NCBI GenBank assembly: GCA_030151865.1
Contig: JASLCK010000361.1
Span: 1-5,304 of the forward strand
Reading direction: 5' to 3'
Length of the DNA stretch: 5,304 bases
DNA from: Rhodospirillaceae bacterium
GTDB taxonomy: Bacteria > Pseudomonadota > Alphaproteobacteria > Rhodospirillales > Magnetospirillaceae
A program made the position numbers and the translations under genes. Within the stretch, counting starts at the first letter, position 1. Each line of letters begins with the position of its first letter. The notes beneath the pieces are model-generated. The model did no database searches. It was not told the DNA's origin and was given only the letters and a program-made list of their open reading frames with translations. This document shows positions 1 through 5,304 of this stretch, in pieces.

Positions 1-1196
1 GGCAGACCGGCCTGATTGCGGGCCGCTTCGATCACCGCCATGTGCATGCCGAAGCAAATGCCGTAATAGGGGATCTTGTGTTCGCGGGCAAAGCGCACGG
101 CCTCGACCTTGCCGAACGCGCCGCGTTCGCCAAAGCCGCCGGGCACCAGAATGCCATGCACGTCTTCCAGGGCATGCAACGCGCTGCCGCCATCCTCGAA
201 AATCTGGCTGTCCAGCCAGTTGAGGTTGACCTTGACGTTGTTGGCGATGCCGCCGTGATGCAGGGCTTCGGCCAGCGACTTATAGCTGTCGAGCAGGCTG
301 GTGTACTTGCCGACCACGGCGATGGTCACTTCGCCTTCCGGATGACGGATGCGCTCAACGATGTTCTTCCAGCGCGTCAGATCGGGAGCCGGAGCCGAGG
401 TCAGGCCGAAATGACGGCAGACCTGTTCGTCCAAACCCTGGTCATGATAGCTGACCGGCACTTCGTAAATGGTGTCCACATCCAGGGCCGGGATCACCGC
501 TTCGTGACGCACGTTGCAGAACAGTGCGATCTTGCGGCGTTCGCCTTCCGGGATTTCCCGGTCGGAACGGCACATCAGCATGTCGGGCTGAATACCGACG
601 CTCAGCAGTTCCTTGACGGAATGCTGGGTCGGCTTGGTCTTCAGCTCGCCCGCCGAGGGGATGTAGGGCAGCAGGGTCAGGTGCACGAACATGGTGTGTT
701 CGCGGCCCAACTCGTTGCCCAACTGGCGGATGGCTTCCAGGAACGGGGTGCTTTCGATGTCACCCACGGTGCCACCGATTTCGCACAGCACGAAATCCTC
801 GTCGGTGATGTCCGACTTGATGAATTCCTTGATGGCGTCGGTGACGTGGGGGATCACCTGGACGGTCGCGCCCAGATAATCGCCGCGGCGTTCCTTGGCG
901 ATCACGTTGGAGTAGATACGCCCCGTCGTGATGTTGTCGGAACGGCGGGAGGGAACCCCGGTAAACCGTTCATAATGCCCCAGATCCAGGTCAGTTTCGG
1001 CACCGTCGTCGGTGACGTAAACCTCGCCGTGCTGATAGGGGCTCATGGTGCCCGGATCAACATTCAGATAGGGGTCGAGTTTGCGGAGGCGGACCTTGAA
1101 CCCACGGGTTTGGAGGACCGAAGCCAGGGCAGCCGAAGCCAATCCCTTACCCAGGGAAGATACCACGCCGCCGGTGATGAAGATGAAACGCGTCAT
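1..1196 (-). CDS. pyrG: CTP synthase (glutamine-hydrolysing), C-terminus cut off by window edge
   Basis: CTP synthase makes CTP from UTP, ATP and glutamine in the cytoplasm, the last step of pyrimidine nucleotide synthesis. The reading frame is open for 398 codons and runs off the left edge; the family is about 540 residues, so roughly 140 are missing, including the catalytic His/Glu of the amidotransferase. The N-terminal synthetase domain is clear: P-loop-like GGVVSSLGKG (residues 9-18, K17), LDPYLNVDPGTMSPYQHGEV (40-59), GAETDLDLGHYERF (66-79, D71) and CEIGGTVGDIES (138-149, E139). The amidotransferase domain begins near residue 290, with the VPGGFGERG lid loop (about 351-359) and nucleophile motif GICFGMH (379-385, C381). 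The start at 1196 gives the canonical MTRFIFITGG N-terminus, but no Shine-Dalgarno sequence precedes it. Two normally conserved amidotransferase positions differ: F361 where Glu is usual, and H385 where Gln is usual. secG lies 108 bp upstream, separated by a terminator. The identification is near certain. Confidence 0.97.
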   Translation of the reverse strand, partial: MTRFIFITGGVVSSLGKGLASAALASVLQTRGFKVRLRKLDPYLNVDPGTMSPYQHGEVYVTDDGAETDLDLGHYERFTGVPSRRSDNITTGRIYSNVIAKERRGDYLGATVQVIPHVTDAIKEFIKSDITDEDFVLCEIGGTVGDIESTPFLEAIRQLGNELGREHTMFVHLTLLPYIPSAGELKTKPTQHSVKELLSVGIQPDMLMCRSDREIPEGERRKIALFCNVRHEAVIPALDVDTIYEVPVSYHDQGLDEQVCRHFGLTSAPAPDLTRWKNIVERIRHPEGEVTIAVVGKYTSLLDSYKSLAEALHHGGIANNVKVNLNWLDSQIFEDGGSALHALEDVHGILVPGGFGERGAFGKVEAVRFAREHKIPYYGICFGMHMAVIEAARNQAGL

Positions 1197-1204
1197 GGGC
1201 CGCT

Positions 1205-1233
1205 ACAATACACCAGAGGTCAGCAGCACCCAA
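1205..1233 (-). promoter_or_regulatory. Candidate sigma70-type promoter of pyrG
   Basis: On the minus strand TTGGGT (1233-1228) is followed after exactly 17 bases by TATTGT (1210-1205). The hexamers match the sigma70 consensus at 3 of 6 and 4 of 6 positions, so the match is modest. It lies between the upstream terminator and the pyrG ATG, where a promoter is expected. Only 8 bases separate the -10 from the ATG, so transcription would begin within a base or two of the start codon. This is inference from sequence only; readthrough from secG is the alternative. Confidence 0.35.
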
Positions 1234-1255
1234 GAGGCGCTGCTGTCGTTGTCGC

Positions 1256-1288
1256 AAAAAAGGAGAGGCGGCGAAATCGCCGCCTCTC
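1256..1288 (-). terminator. Rho-independent terminator after secG
   Basis: A perfect inverted repeat pairs 1288-1278 with 1273-1263 (11 bp, arm GAGAGGCGGCG) around a 4-base loop ATTT on the minus strand. After one C, it is followed by six T residues (1261-1256). A strong GC-rich stem plus a T tract on the minus strand, 16 bases past the secG stop, is a textbook intrinsic terminator. On the plus strand no comparable T run follows, so it is not bidirectional. It would end most tpiA-secG transcripts before pyrG. Confidence 0.88.
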
Positions 1289-1304
1289 GGTCGGGAAGGC
1301 CGTG

Positions 1305-1631
1305 TTACCGGCTAAGGGGCGCCGCCGGAGCCGCCGGGGTGGACGGAGCGGCCGGAGCCTGCTCGGTCGTCGCCGGAGCCTGGTCCACGATGGAACCCGG
1401 CTGGCTGCGGTTGTTGGCCAGCAAAGCCAGCGCCAGGCTGGTAATAAAGAACCCGGTCGCCAGGATAGCCGTGGTGCGGGTCAAAAGATTGCCAGCAGCG
1501 CGGCCGCTCATGACACCGCTACCGCCGCCGCCACCAATGCCCAAAGCGCCGCCTTCGCTCCGCTGGAGCAGGATGACGCCCACCAGGGCGAGAGCGATCA
1601 AAAGATGAATGACGAGCAGAACGTTGGTCAT
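1305..1631 (-). CDS. secG: Preprotein translocase subunit SecG
   Basis: SecG is the small inner-membrane subunit of the SecYEG channel and aids SecA-driven protein export. The 108-residue product has the family layout: first membrane helix at about residues 4-22, the conserved LLQRSEGGALG turn (21-31), a glycine-rich stretch with five consecutive glycines (33-37), SGRAAGNLLTRTT before the second helix (about 54-72), then an Ala/Pro/Thr-rich hydrophilic tail (about 76-108) typical of alphaproteobacterial SecG. The start at 1631 places the first helix immediately after MTN. No clear Shine-Dalgarno sequence is visible upstream, and a hairpin ends 19 bases before the ATG. secG follows tpiA after 91 bp with no terminator in between, so the two are probably cotranscribed, and it is closed by a strong terminator 16 bases after its stop. 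Confidence 0.95.
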   Translation of the reverse strand: MTNVLLVIHLLIALALVGVILLQRSEGGALGIGGGGGSGVMSGRAAGNLLTRTTAILATGFFITSLALALLANNRSQPGSIVDQAPATTEQAPAAPSTPAAPAAPLSR

Positions 1632-1650
1632 GCGTGCACCGAATTAAGAG

Positions 1651-1678
1651 GGTCCCGACGCCGAACGACGACGGGACC
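1651..1678 (-). other. Stem-loop in the tpiA-secG spacer (secG leader)
   Basis: GGTCCCG (1678-1672) pairs perfectly with CGGGACC (1657-1651) around a 14-base loop, with two further possible pairs inside. The distal arm ends 19 bases before the secG ATG. The minus-strand bases that follow (CTCTTAATTC) do not form a clean T tract, so I do not call it a terminator. It may be a weak terminator, an mRNA stability element or chance. Confidence 0.45.
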
Positions 1679-1722
1679 GAAACTGTTGTTGGCGTCTTTT
1701 TATTCGTACCGGGCCACAAACG

Positions 1723-2478
1723 CTAGGGGCAACTTTGCGCGATGGCCCAAAAATCTTCGACCTTGAGGCTGGCGCCGCCGATCAGACCGCCGTCAACGTC
1801 TTCCAAAGCCAGGAGTTCGCGGGCGTTGGAGGGCTTCATGGAACCGCCGTACAAAATCTTCAAGGCGGCGGCAGCATCGGCCCCCAGCTTGGCGGCGGCC
1901 AGCTTACGGATAGCGCCATGGACATCGGCCACTTCCGCCGTGGTCGGGGTGCGCCCGGTGCCGATGGCCCAAACGGGTTCATAAGCAATCACGGTATTGA
2001 CGGCGTTGGCACCGTCGGGCAGCGAGCCGTTGAACTGATCGCCGACCACGGCCAGGGTCTTGCCCGCGTCGCGTTCGGCTTCGGTCTCACCAATGCAGAT
2101 GACAGCCACCAGACCGGCGGCATGGGCGGCAGCGGCCTTGGCGCGCACCACATCATTGCTTTCGCCATGATCGGCGCGGCGTTCGGAATGGCCGACGATA
2201 ACATGGGACGCGCCCAAATCCTTCAGCATCGGGGCGGCGATGTCGCCGGTATGGGCCCCCGACTTGTCGGCGTGGCAGTCCTGACCACCGACCGCCAGGG
2301 CCGAGCCCTTGACGGCCTGGGCGACGGCATCGACCAGCACGGCGGGCGGGCAAACCAGCATGTCGCAACGCGGCGCCTCGGCGGCGATTTTCGCGGCGAC
2401 ACCCTGGGCCAGGGCGACGCCCTCGGCCTTCAGGCAGTTCATCTTCCAGTTACCGGCAATCAGCGGACGGCGAGCCAT
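1723..2478 (-). CDS. tpiA: Triosephosphate isomerase
   Basis: TpiA interconverts dihydroxyacetone phosphate and glyceraldehyde 3-phosphate in glycolysis and gluconeogenesis, as a cytoplasmic TIM-barrel dimer. The 251-residue length is normal for the family. Active-site elements are all present: GNWKMN with N10 and K12, VIVGHSERR with electrophile H97 (93-101), AYEPVWAIGTG with catalytic base E167 followed by the flexible phosphate-gripping loop (about 168-178), and phosphate-binding YGGSMKPSN (210-218) and DGGLIGGASL (229-238). The frame is open upstream to an ATG at 2523, but I chose 2478. It gives the canonical MARRPLIAGNWKMN start and has a strong Shine-Dalgarno GGGAGGA 8 bases upstream, which the longer form would translate as coding sequence. 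The gene heads the minus-strand group and diverges from the ppiD-like gene across a 152-bp gap. Confidence 0.97.
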   Translation of the reverse strand: MARRPLIAGNWKMNCLKAEGVALAQGVAAKIAAEAPRCDMLVCPPAVLVDAVAQAVKGSALAVGGQDCHADKSGAHTGDIAAPMLKDLGASHVIVGHSERRADHGESNDVVRAKAAAAHAAGLVAVICIGETEAERDAGKTLAVVGDQFNGSLPDGANAVNTVIAYEPVWAIGTGRTPTTAEVADVHGAIRKLAAAKLGADAAAALKILYGGSMKPSNARELLALEDVDGGLIGGASLKVEDFWAIAQSCP

Positions 2479-2486
2479 GGACCATG

Positions 2487-2493
2487 TCCTCCC
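2487..2493 (-). promoter_or_regulatory. Ribosome binding site that fixes the tpiA start
   Basis: The minus strand reads GGGAGGA and then 8 bases before the ATG at 2478, an almost ideal Shine-Dalgarno sequence and spacing. A nearer ATG overlapping the spacer is in another frame. This site argues against the upstream in-frame ATG at 2523. Confidence 0.85.
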
Positions 2494-2558
2494 AAATCTT
2501 GAATAGCGGGCGAGGTTTAACACAGGACAAAAGGGAATGAAATGAGGCCTTTTCCTCG

Positions 2559-2587
2559 TTGCCCGTCGCCGCCCCCGCTTCTATGAT
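2559..2587 (+). promoter_or_regulatory. sigma70-type promoter of the ppiD-like gene and trpE
   Basis: TTGCCC (2559-2564) is followed after exactly 17 bases by TATGAT (2582-2587). The -10 matches the TATAAT consensus at 5 of 6 positions and the -35 at 3 of 6. Transcription would start near 2594, leaving a leader of about 37 bases before the ATG at 2631. It lies in the divergent gap with tpiA. Because ppiD and trpE overlap, it probably serves both genes. Confidence 0.6.
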
Positions 2588-2630
2588 GCGCCGTCTTGCC
2601 TTTCTTGGCGAAAACCATTGTAGACGGAAC

Positions 2631-4505
2631 ATGCTCGATACCTTCCGCACCGCCTCGCGCTCCTGGCCCATCAAGGTTCTGTTCGCTCTGCTGATCCTAA
2701 GCTTCATTGCTTGGGGCGGCTTCACCGACGTTTTGCGGTCCACCGCCAACCGTCCGGCCATCGTGGTCGGCCATCAGGATTTCAGCGCCGCCGAGGTGAA
2801 CGAGGAATTCCGCCGCGACTTCGAACAGGTCCAGCGCATGTTCGGCGGCAAGCTGACCATCGACCAGGCCCGTCAGATGGGACTGATGCAGCGCACGGTC
2901 CAGCAGATGATCTCGCGCAGCCTGGCCGATCAGGCCACCGACGATCTGAAGCTGACGGTGGACGACGGCACCCTGCGCCGCCTGATCACCGAAGCGCCCG
3001 CGTTCCAGAACGAGTTGAAGGTGTTCGACAAGACCCTTTATCAGCGCGCCCTGCAACGCATCGGCATGAGCGAACGCCAGTTCCTGGCGCTGTCGCGCGG
3101 CGACATCCTGCGCGGCGATCTGACCCGCACCGTTGCGGGCGGCATCATCGCCCCCAGCCCCGCCGCCGATGTTTTGTTCCGCTATCGCCAGGAAAAGCGC
3201 GTGGCCGAAGTGATCAACTTCCCCGCCGACAAGGTGCCCGCCCCGGCCAAGCCCAGCGACGCCGCCTTGCAGGACTATTATAAGGGGCATCAAGCCGACT
3301 TCATGGCCCCCGAACTGCGGGCCCTGAATATCGTCATGATCCGCACCGCCGACGTTTCGGGCGACATCAAGCCCAGCGACGCCGACATCGAAAAGTCCTA
3401 CCAGATCCGCCAGGGCGAATTCTCCACTGCCGAAAAGCGCAAGCTGGAACAGGTCACCTTCCCCGACCAGGACAAGGCCGCCGCCTTTGCCGCCAAGGCT
3501 CAGGGCAAGGATTTTGCCGCCGCCGCAAAGGCCGAAGGCAAGGATGTGGTCGATCTGGGCTGGCAGGACCGCGCCGGTCTGCCCCTGCCGCAACTGGGCG
3601 ACGCCGCCTTTGCCCTGAAGACCGCCGGGGTCACCAGCCCGGTGCAAAGCCCCCTGGGCTGGCACGTCATCCACGTCGCCTCGATCGCCGCCGGGCAGAC
3701 CCGTCCCTTGTCCGATGTGCGCAGCATCATCGTTGCCGATCTGGTGAAGGAAGAGGCCACCCAGCGTCTGTACGCCCAATCCACCAAGCTGGAAGATCAG
3801 GTCGGATCGGGTGCTGGCATCGATGAAATCGCCGGAAACCTGTCGCTGAAGCCCATCAAGATCGCCGCCGTCGATGCGCAGGGTCTGGGCGAAGACGGCA
3901 AGCCGGTCGCCGCCATGCCCACCTCGCCCACCTTGCGCGCCGCCGCCTTCCAGGTGGCCCAGGGCAGCATGAGCGAAGTCGTGCAGTTGGAAAACAATGC
4001 GGGCTATTTCGTCCTGCGCGTTGACAACGTCACCCCGCCCGCCGTGCGCCCCTTTGACAAGGTCAAGTCCCAGGTGGAAGCCGCCTGGACCGCCGACCAG
4101 AAGGCCGACGCCGCCCGCAAGCTGGCCGAAGCCGCTGCCGAACGCCTGAAGAAGGGGGACGCCATTGCCGCCGTCGCCGGTCAGGCCAAGGTGGAAACCA
4201 CCCAGCCCTTCCTGCGCGTCGAGCCGGAAGGCAGCACCATCGCCCCGGCCCTGAGCGCCGCCATGTTCAAGGGCCAGCCCGGCGACGTGCAGGTAATCCC
4301 GACCGCCCAGGGCAGCGCGGTCGCCCGTCTGAAGCAGGTCATTCCCGCCGACGCCAAGGCCGCGTCCGGCCTTTACGACCGCACCCGCGCCCAGTTGAGC
4401 CAGGCGCTGGCCACCGACCTGCAACAGCAATTCATGATGGCGCTGGAAAAAGAAAAGGGCGTCACCGTCAACACCGCGGTTATCGAACGTCAGGCTGAAA
4501 AATGA
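2631..4505 (+). CDS. ppiD: Membrane-anchored PpiD/SurA-type parvulin foldase
   Basis: This is a 624-residue relative of PpiD, a periplasmic chaperone held at the inner membrane next to the Sec channel. The N-terminus has positive residues (R6, R10, K15), one membrane helix (about 13-30) and then a periplasmic body. A SurA-N-like helical region covers about 40-190. A duplicated helix-strand element starts at residues 207 and 247 (KPSDA in both copies). A parvulin domain spans about 267-352, with DLGW (308-311), GDAAFAL (323-329) and GWHVIHV (343-349). The C-terminal part (about 360-624) is helical and Ala/Lys-rich. The RASHIL-type catalytic motif of active parvulins reads KLEQVTF (271-277), with Gln replacing His, so it may be a chaperone rather than an isomerase. 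I chose 2631 because it gives a PpiD-like N-terminus and lies after the promoter; the longer TTG (2559) and ATG (2583) starts fall on promoter elements. Its stop overlaps the trpE start. Confidence 0.9.
   Translation: MLDTFRTASRSWPIKVLFALLILSFIAWGGFTDVLRSTANRPAIVVGHQDFSAAEVNEEFRRDFEQVQRMFGGKLTIDQARQMGLMQRTVQQMISRSLADQATDDLKLTVDDGTLRRLITEAPAFQNELKVFDKTLYQRALQRIGMSERQFLALSRGDILRGDLTRTVAGGIIAPSPAADVLFRYRQEKRVAEVINFPADKVPAPAKPSDAALQDYYKGHQADFMAPELRALNIVMIRTADVSGDIKPSDADIEKSYQIRQGEFSTAEKRKLEQVTFPDQDKAAAFAAKAQGKDFAAAAKAEGKDVVDLGWQDRAGLPLPQLGDAAFALKTAGVTSPVQSPLGWHVIHVASIAAGQTRPLSDVRSIIVADLVKEEATQRLYAQSTKLEDQVGSGAGIDEIAGNLSLKPIKIAAVDAQGLGEDGKPVAAMPTSPTLRAAAFQVAQGSMSEVVQLENNAGYFVLRVDNVTPPAVRPFDKVKSQVEAAWTADQKADAARKLAEAAAERLKKGDAIAAVAGQAKVETTQPFLRVEPEGSTIAPALSAAMFKGQPGDVQVIPTAQGSAVARLKQVIPADAKAASGLYDRTRAQLSQALATDLQQQFMMALEKEKGVTVNTAVIERQAEK
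3248..3384 (+). repeat. Internal duplication in the ppiD-like gene (two copies 120 bp apart)
   Basis: The same 17 bases, CAAGCCCAGCGACGCCG, occur at 3248-3264 and 3368-3384, exactly 40 codons apart. The proteins they begin are also alike: KPSDA, then a hydrophobic residue, Tyr, Phe about six residues later, Glu, Arg and a strand (residues 207-237 and 247-277). The protein repeat is a known feature of PpiD-type proteins, where two such elements precede the parvulin core. The identical DNA is probably conserved residues plus shared codon preference. Confidence 0.7.
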
Positions 4506-5304
4506 AAACTCCGGTTGATTTCGCCAGTTTCGCCCCCCTGTACGAAGCCGGAAAGCCGCAGGTCGTCTGGACCAAGCTGGTCGCCGATCTGGAAACCCCC
4601 GTTTCGGCCATGCTGAAGCTGGCCGATGGCCGCCCCAACAGCTTCCTTTTGGAATCGGTTGCAGGCGGGGCCAAGCGGGAACGCTATTCGTTCCTGGGCA
4701 TGAAGCCCGACCTGATCTGGCGCTGCAAGGGCAACTCGGCCGAAATCAACCGTCACGCCCGCTTCGATCCCAACGCGTTCGAACCCTGCCCGATCGGCGT
4801 CCAAAACGGGGCCTTGGCCTCGCTGCGGGCGCTGGTCAAGGAATCCGAACTGGACCTGCCGGAACATCTGCCGCCGATGGCGGCCGGTCTGGTCGGCTAT
4901 ATGGGCTACGACACCGTGCGTCTGGTGGAAACCCTGCCGGACAACAATCCCGACAAAATCGGCATTCCCGATGGCATATTTCTGCGCCCGACGGTGATGG
5001 CGATTTTCGACAATGTCGATGATTCGGTCACCATCGTCACCCCGGTGCGCCCGCAAGACGGCGTCAATGCCCGCGCCGCTTACGCCCAGGCCTGCGAACG
5101 GCTGTCGGACGTGGTGGCCGACTTTGAACGCGCCCTGCCCTATGGCCGCGATAGTGGCGAGGATTTGGACGTGCCGGAAGCCACGTCCAACATGACGCCG
5201 GACCAGTTCAAGGCCATGGTGGCCAAGGCCAAGGAATACATCCTGGCGGGCGACATCTTCCAGGTGGTGCTGTCGCAGCGCCTGTCGATGCCCTTTTCCC
5301 TGCC
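4502..5304 (+). CDS. trpE: Anthranilate synthase component I, C-terminus cut off by window edge
   Basis: TrpE converts chorismate and ammonia to anthranilate, the first committed step of tryptophan synthesis, with the TrpG amidotransferase supplying ammonia. The window holds 267 codons of a family of about 500 residues, so the catalytic chorismate-binding half is mostly missing. Visible landmarks are FLLESV (48-53), the LLES element that forms part of the tryptophan feedback site, then RYSFLG (61-66), AGLVGYMGYDTVRLVE (128-143), and MTPDQFKAMVAKAKEYILAG with DIFQVVLSQRL (231-261), which opens the catalytic domain. The LLES element suggests the enzyme is feedback-inhibited by tryptophan. The ATG overlaps the upstream stop (ATGA) and has no strong Shine-Dalgarno sequence, so translation is probably coupled to the foldase gene. 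Whether it is fused to TrpG, as in rhizobia, cannot be seen. 4-amino-4-deoxychorismate synthase (PabB) is a less likely alternative. Confidence 0.94.
   Translation, partial: MKTPVDFASFAPLYEAGKPQVVWTKLVADLETPVSAMLKLADGRPNSFLLESVAGGAKRERYSFLGMKPDLIWRCKGNSAEINRHARFDPNAFEPCPIGVQNGALASLRALVKESELDLPEHLPPMAAGLVGYMGYDTVRLVETLPDNNPDKIGIPDGIFLRPTVMAIFDNVDDSVTIVTPVRPQDGVNARAAYAQACERLSDVVADFERALPYGRDSGEDLDVPEATSNMTPDQFKAMVAKAKEYILAGDIFQVVLSQRLSMPFSL

Noticed and set aside
42..1766. Long open frame (574 codons) on the plus strand across pyrG, secG and the spacer
   Set aside because: It is antisense to two clearly recognised genes, runs through a terminator and matches no family. Long antisense frames are expected in GC-rich DNA with strong third-position bias.
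1735..2502. Plus-strand open frame (255 codons) antisense to tpiA
   Set aside because: tpiA on the other strand has every catalytic residue and a strong ribosome binding site; the antisense product resembles nothing known to me.
2500..2530. Possible tpiA promoter: TTGTCC (2530-2525) with a weak -10 near 2507-2500 on the minus strand
   Set aside because: No hexamer at 16 to 19 bases spacing matches TATAAT at more than 3 of 6 positions. A tpiA promoter must lie in this gap or just beyond it, but I cannot place it.
2594..2620. Heat-shock type (RpoH) promoter before the ppiD-like gene, from CTTGCC (near 2594) and CCATTGT (near 2614)
   Set aside because: The elements are only about 14 bases apart, too short for an RpoH promoter, and the -35 match is partial.
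3471..3545. Ala/Lys-rich low-complexity stretch with recurring GCCAAGGC-like words in the foldase gene
   Set aside because: It is in frame, encodes helix-forming residues common in these proteins, and shows no regular repeat unit.
2697..4430. Long open frame (577 codons) on the minus strand opposite the ppiD-like gene
   Set aside because: The product is Gly/Leu/His-rich with no recognisable domain, a typical shadow of the GC-rich plus-strand gene, which has clear family motifs.
4490..5056. Minus-strand open frame (188 codons) opposite trpE
   Set aside because: It is antisense to well-conserved TrpE motifs, and its product is a His/Gly/Arg-rich composition typical of shadow frames.

Overview
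The window looks like chromosomal core DNA from an alphaproteobacterium, most likely a Rhodospirillales/Magnetospirillum-type organism. Supporting signs are the high GC content, the strong G/C bias at third codon positions, the Ala/Pro-rich tail of SecG, and the gene order triosephosphate isomerase - secG - pyrG, divergent from a PpiD-like foldase followed by trpE. The genus is inferred from gene order and protein style and was not checked by a search.

Layout. On the minus strand, reading right to left, are tpiA (2478-1723), secG (1631-1305) and pyrG (1196 to the left edge, C-terminus missing). A strong intrinsic terminator (about 1288-1256) lies between secG and pyrG, so pyrG probably has its own promoter. 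A candidate sits so close to the pyrG ATG that the message could be nearly leaderless. On the plus strand, a good sigma70-type promoter (2559-2587) precedes a membrane-anchored PpiD/SurA-type parvulin protein (2631-4505). The parvulin gene overlaps trpE (4502 to the right edge, C-terminus missing) by an ATGA junction. The 152-bp gap 2479-2630 is the shared divergent control region.

The genes are functionally mixed: glycolysis (TpiA), protein export (SecG), CTP synthesis (PyrG), envelope protein folding (PpiD-like) and tryptophan synthesis (TrpE). The links are genomic rather than one pathway, although SecG and PpiD both act at the Sec translocon in model bacteria.

I see no mobile element, CRISPR array, RNA gene or unknown defence or biosynthetic system, and I do not think this window holds an undescribed system. 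The points most worth checking are two substitutions in the glutaminase part of PyrG, the terminator and possible leaderless start of pyrG, and the translational overlap that places trpE behind a foldase gene.
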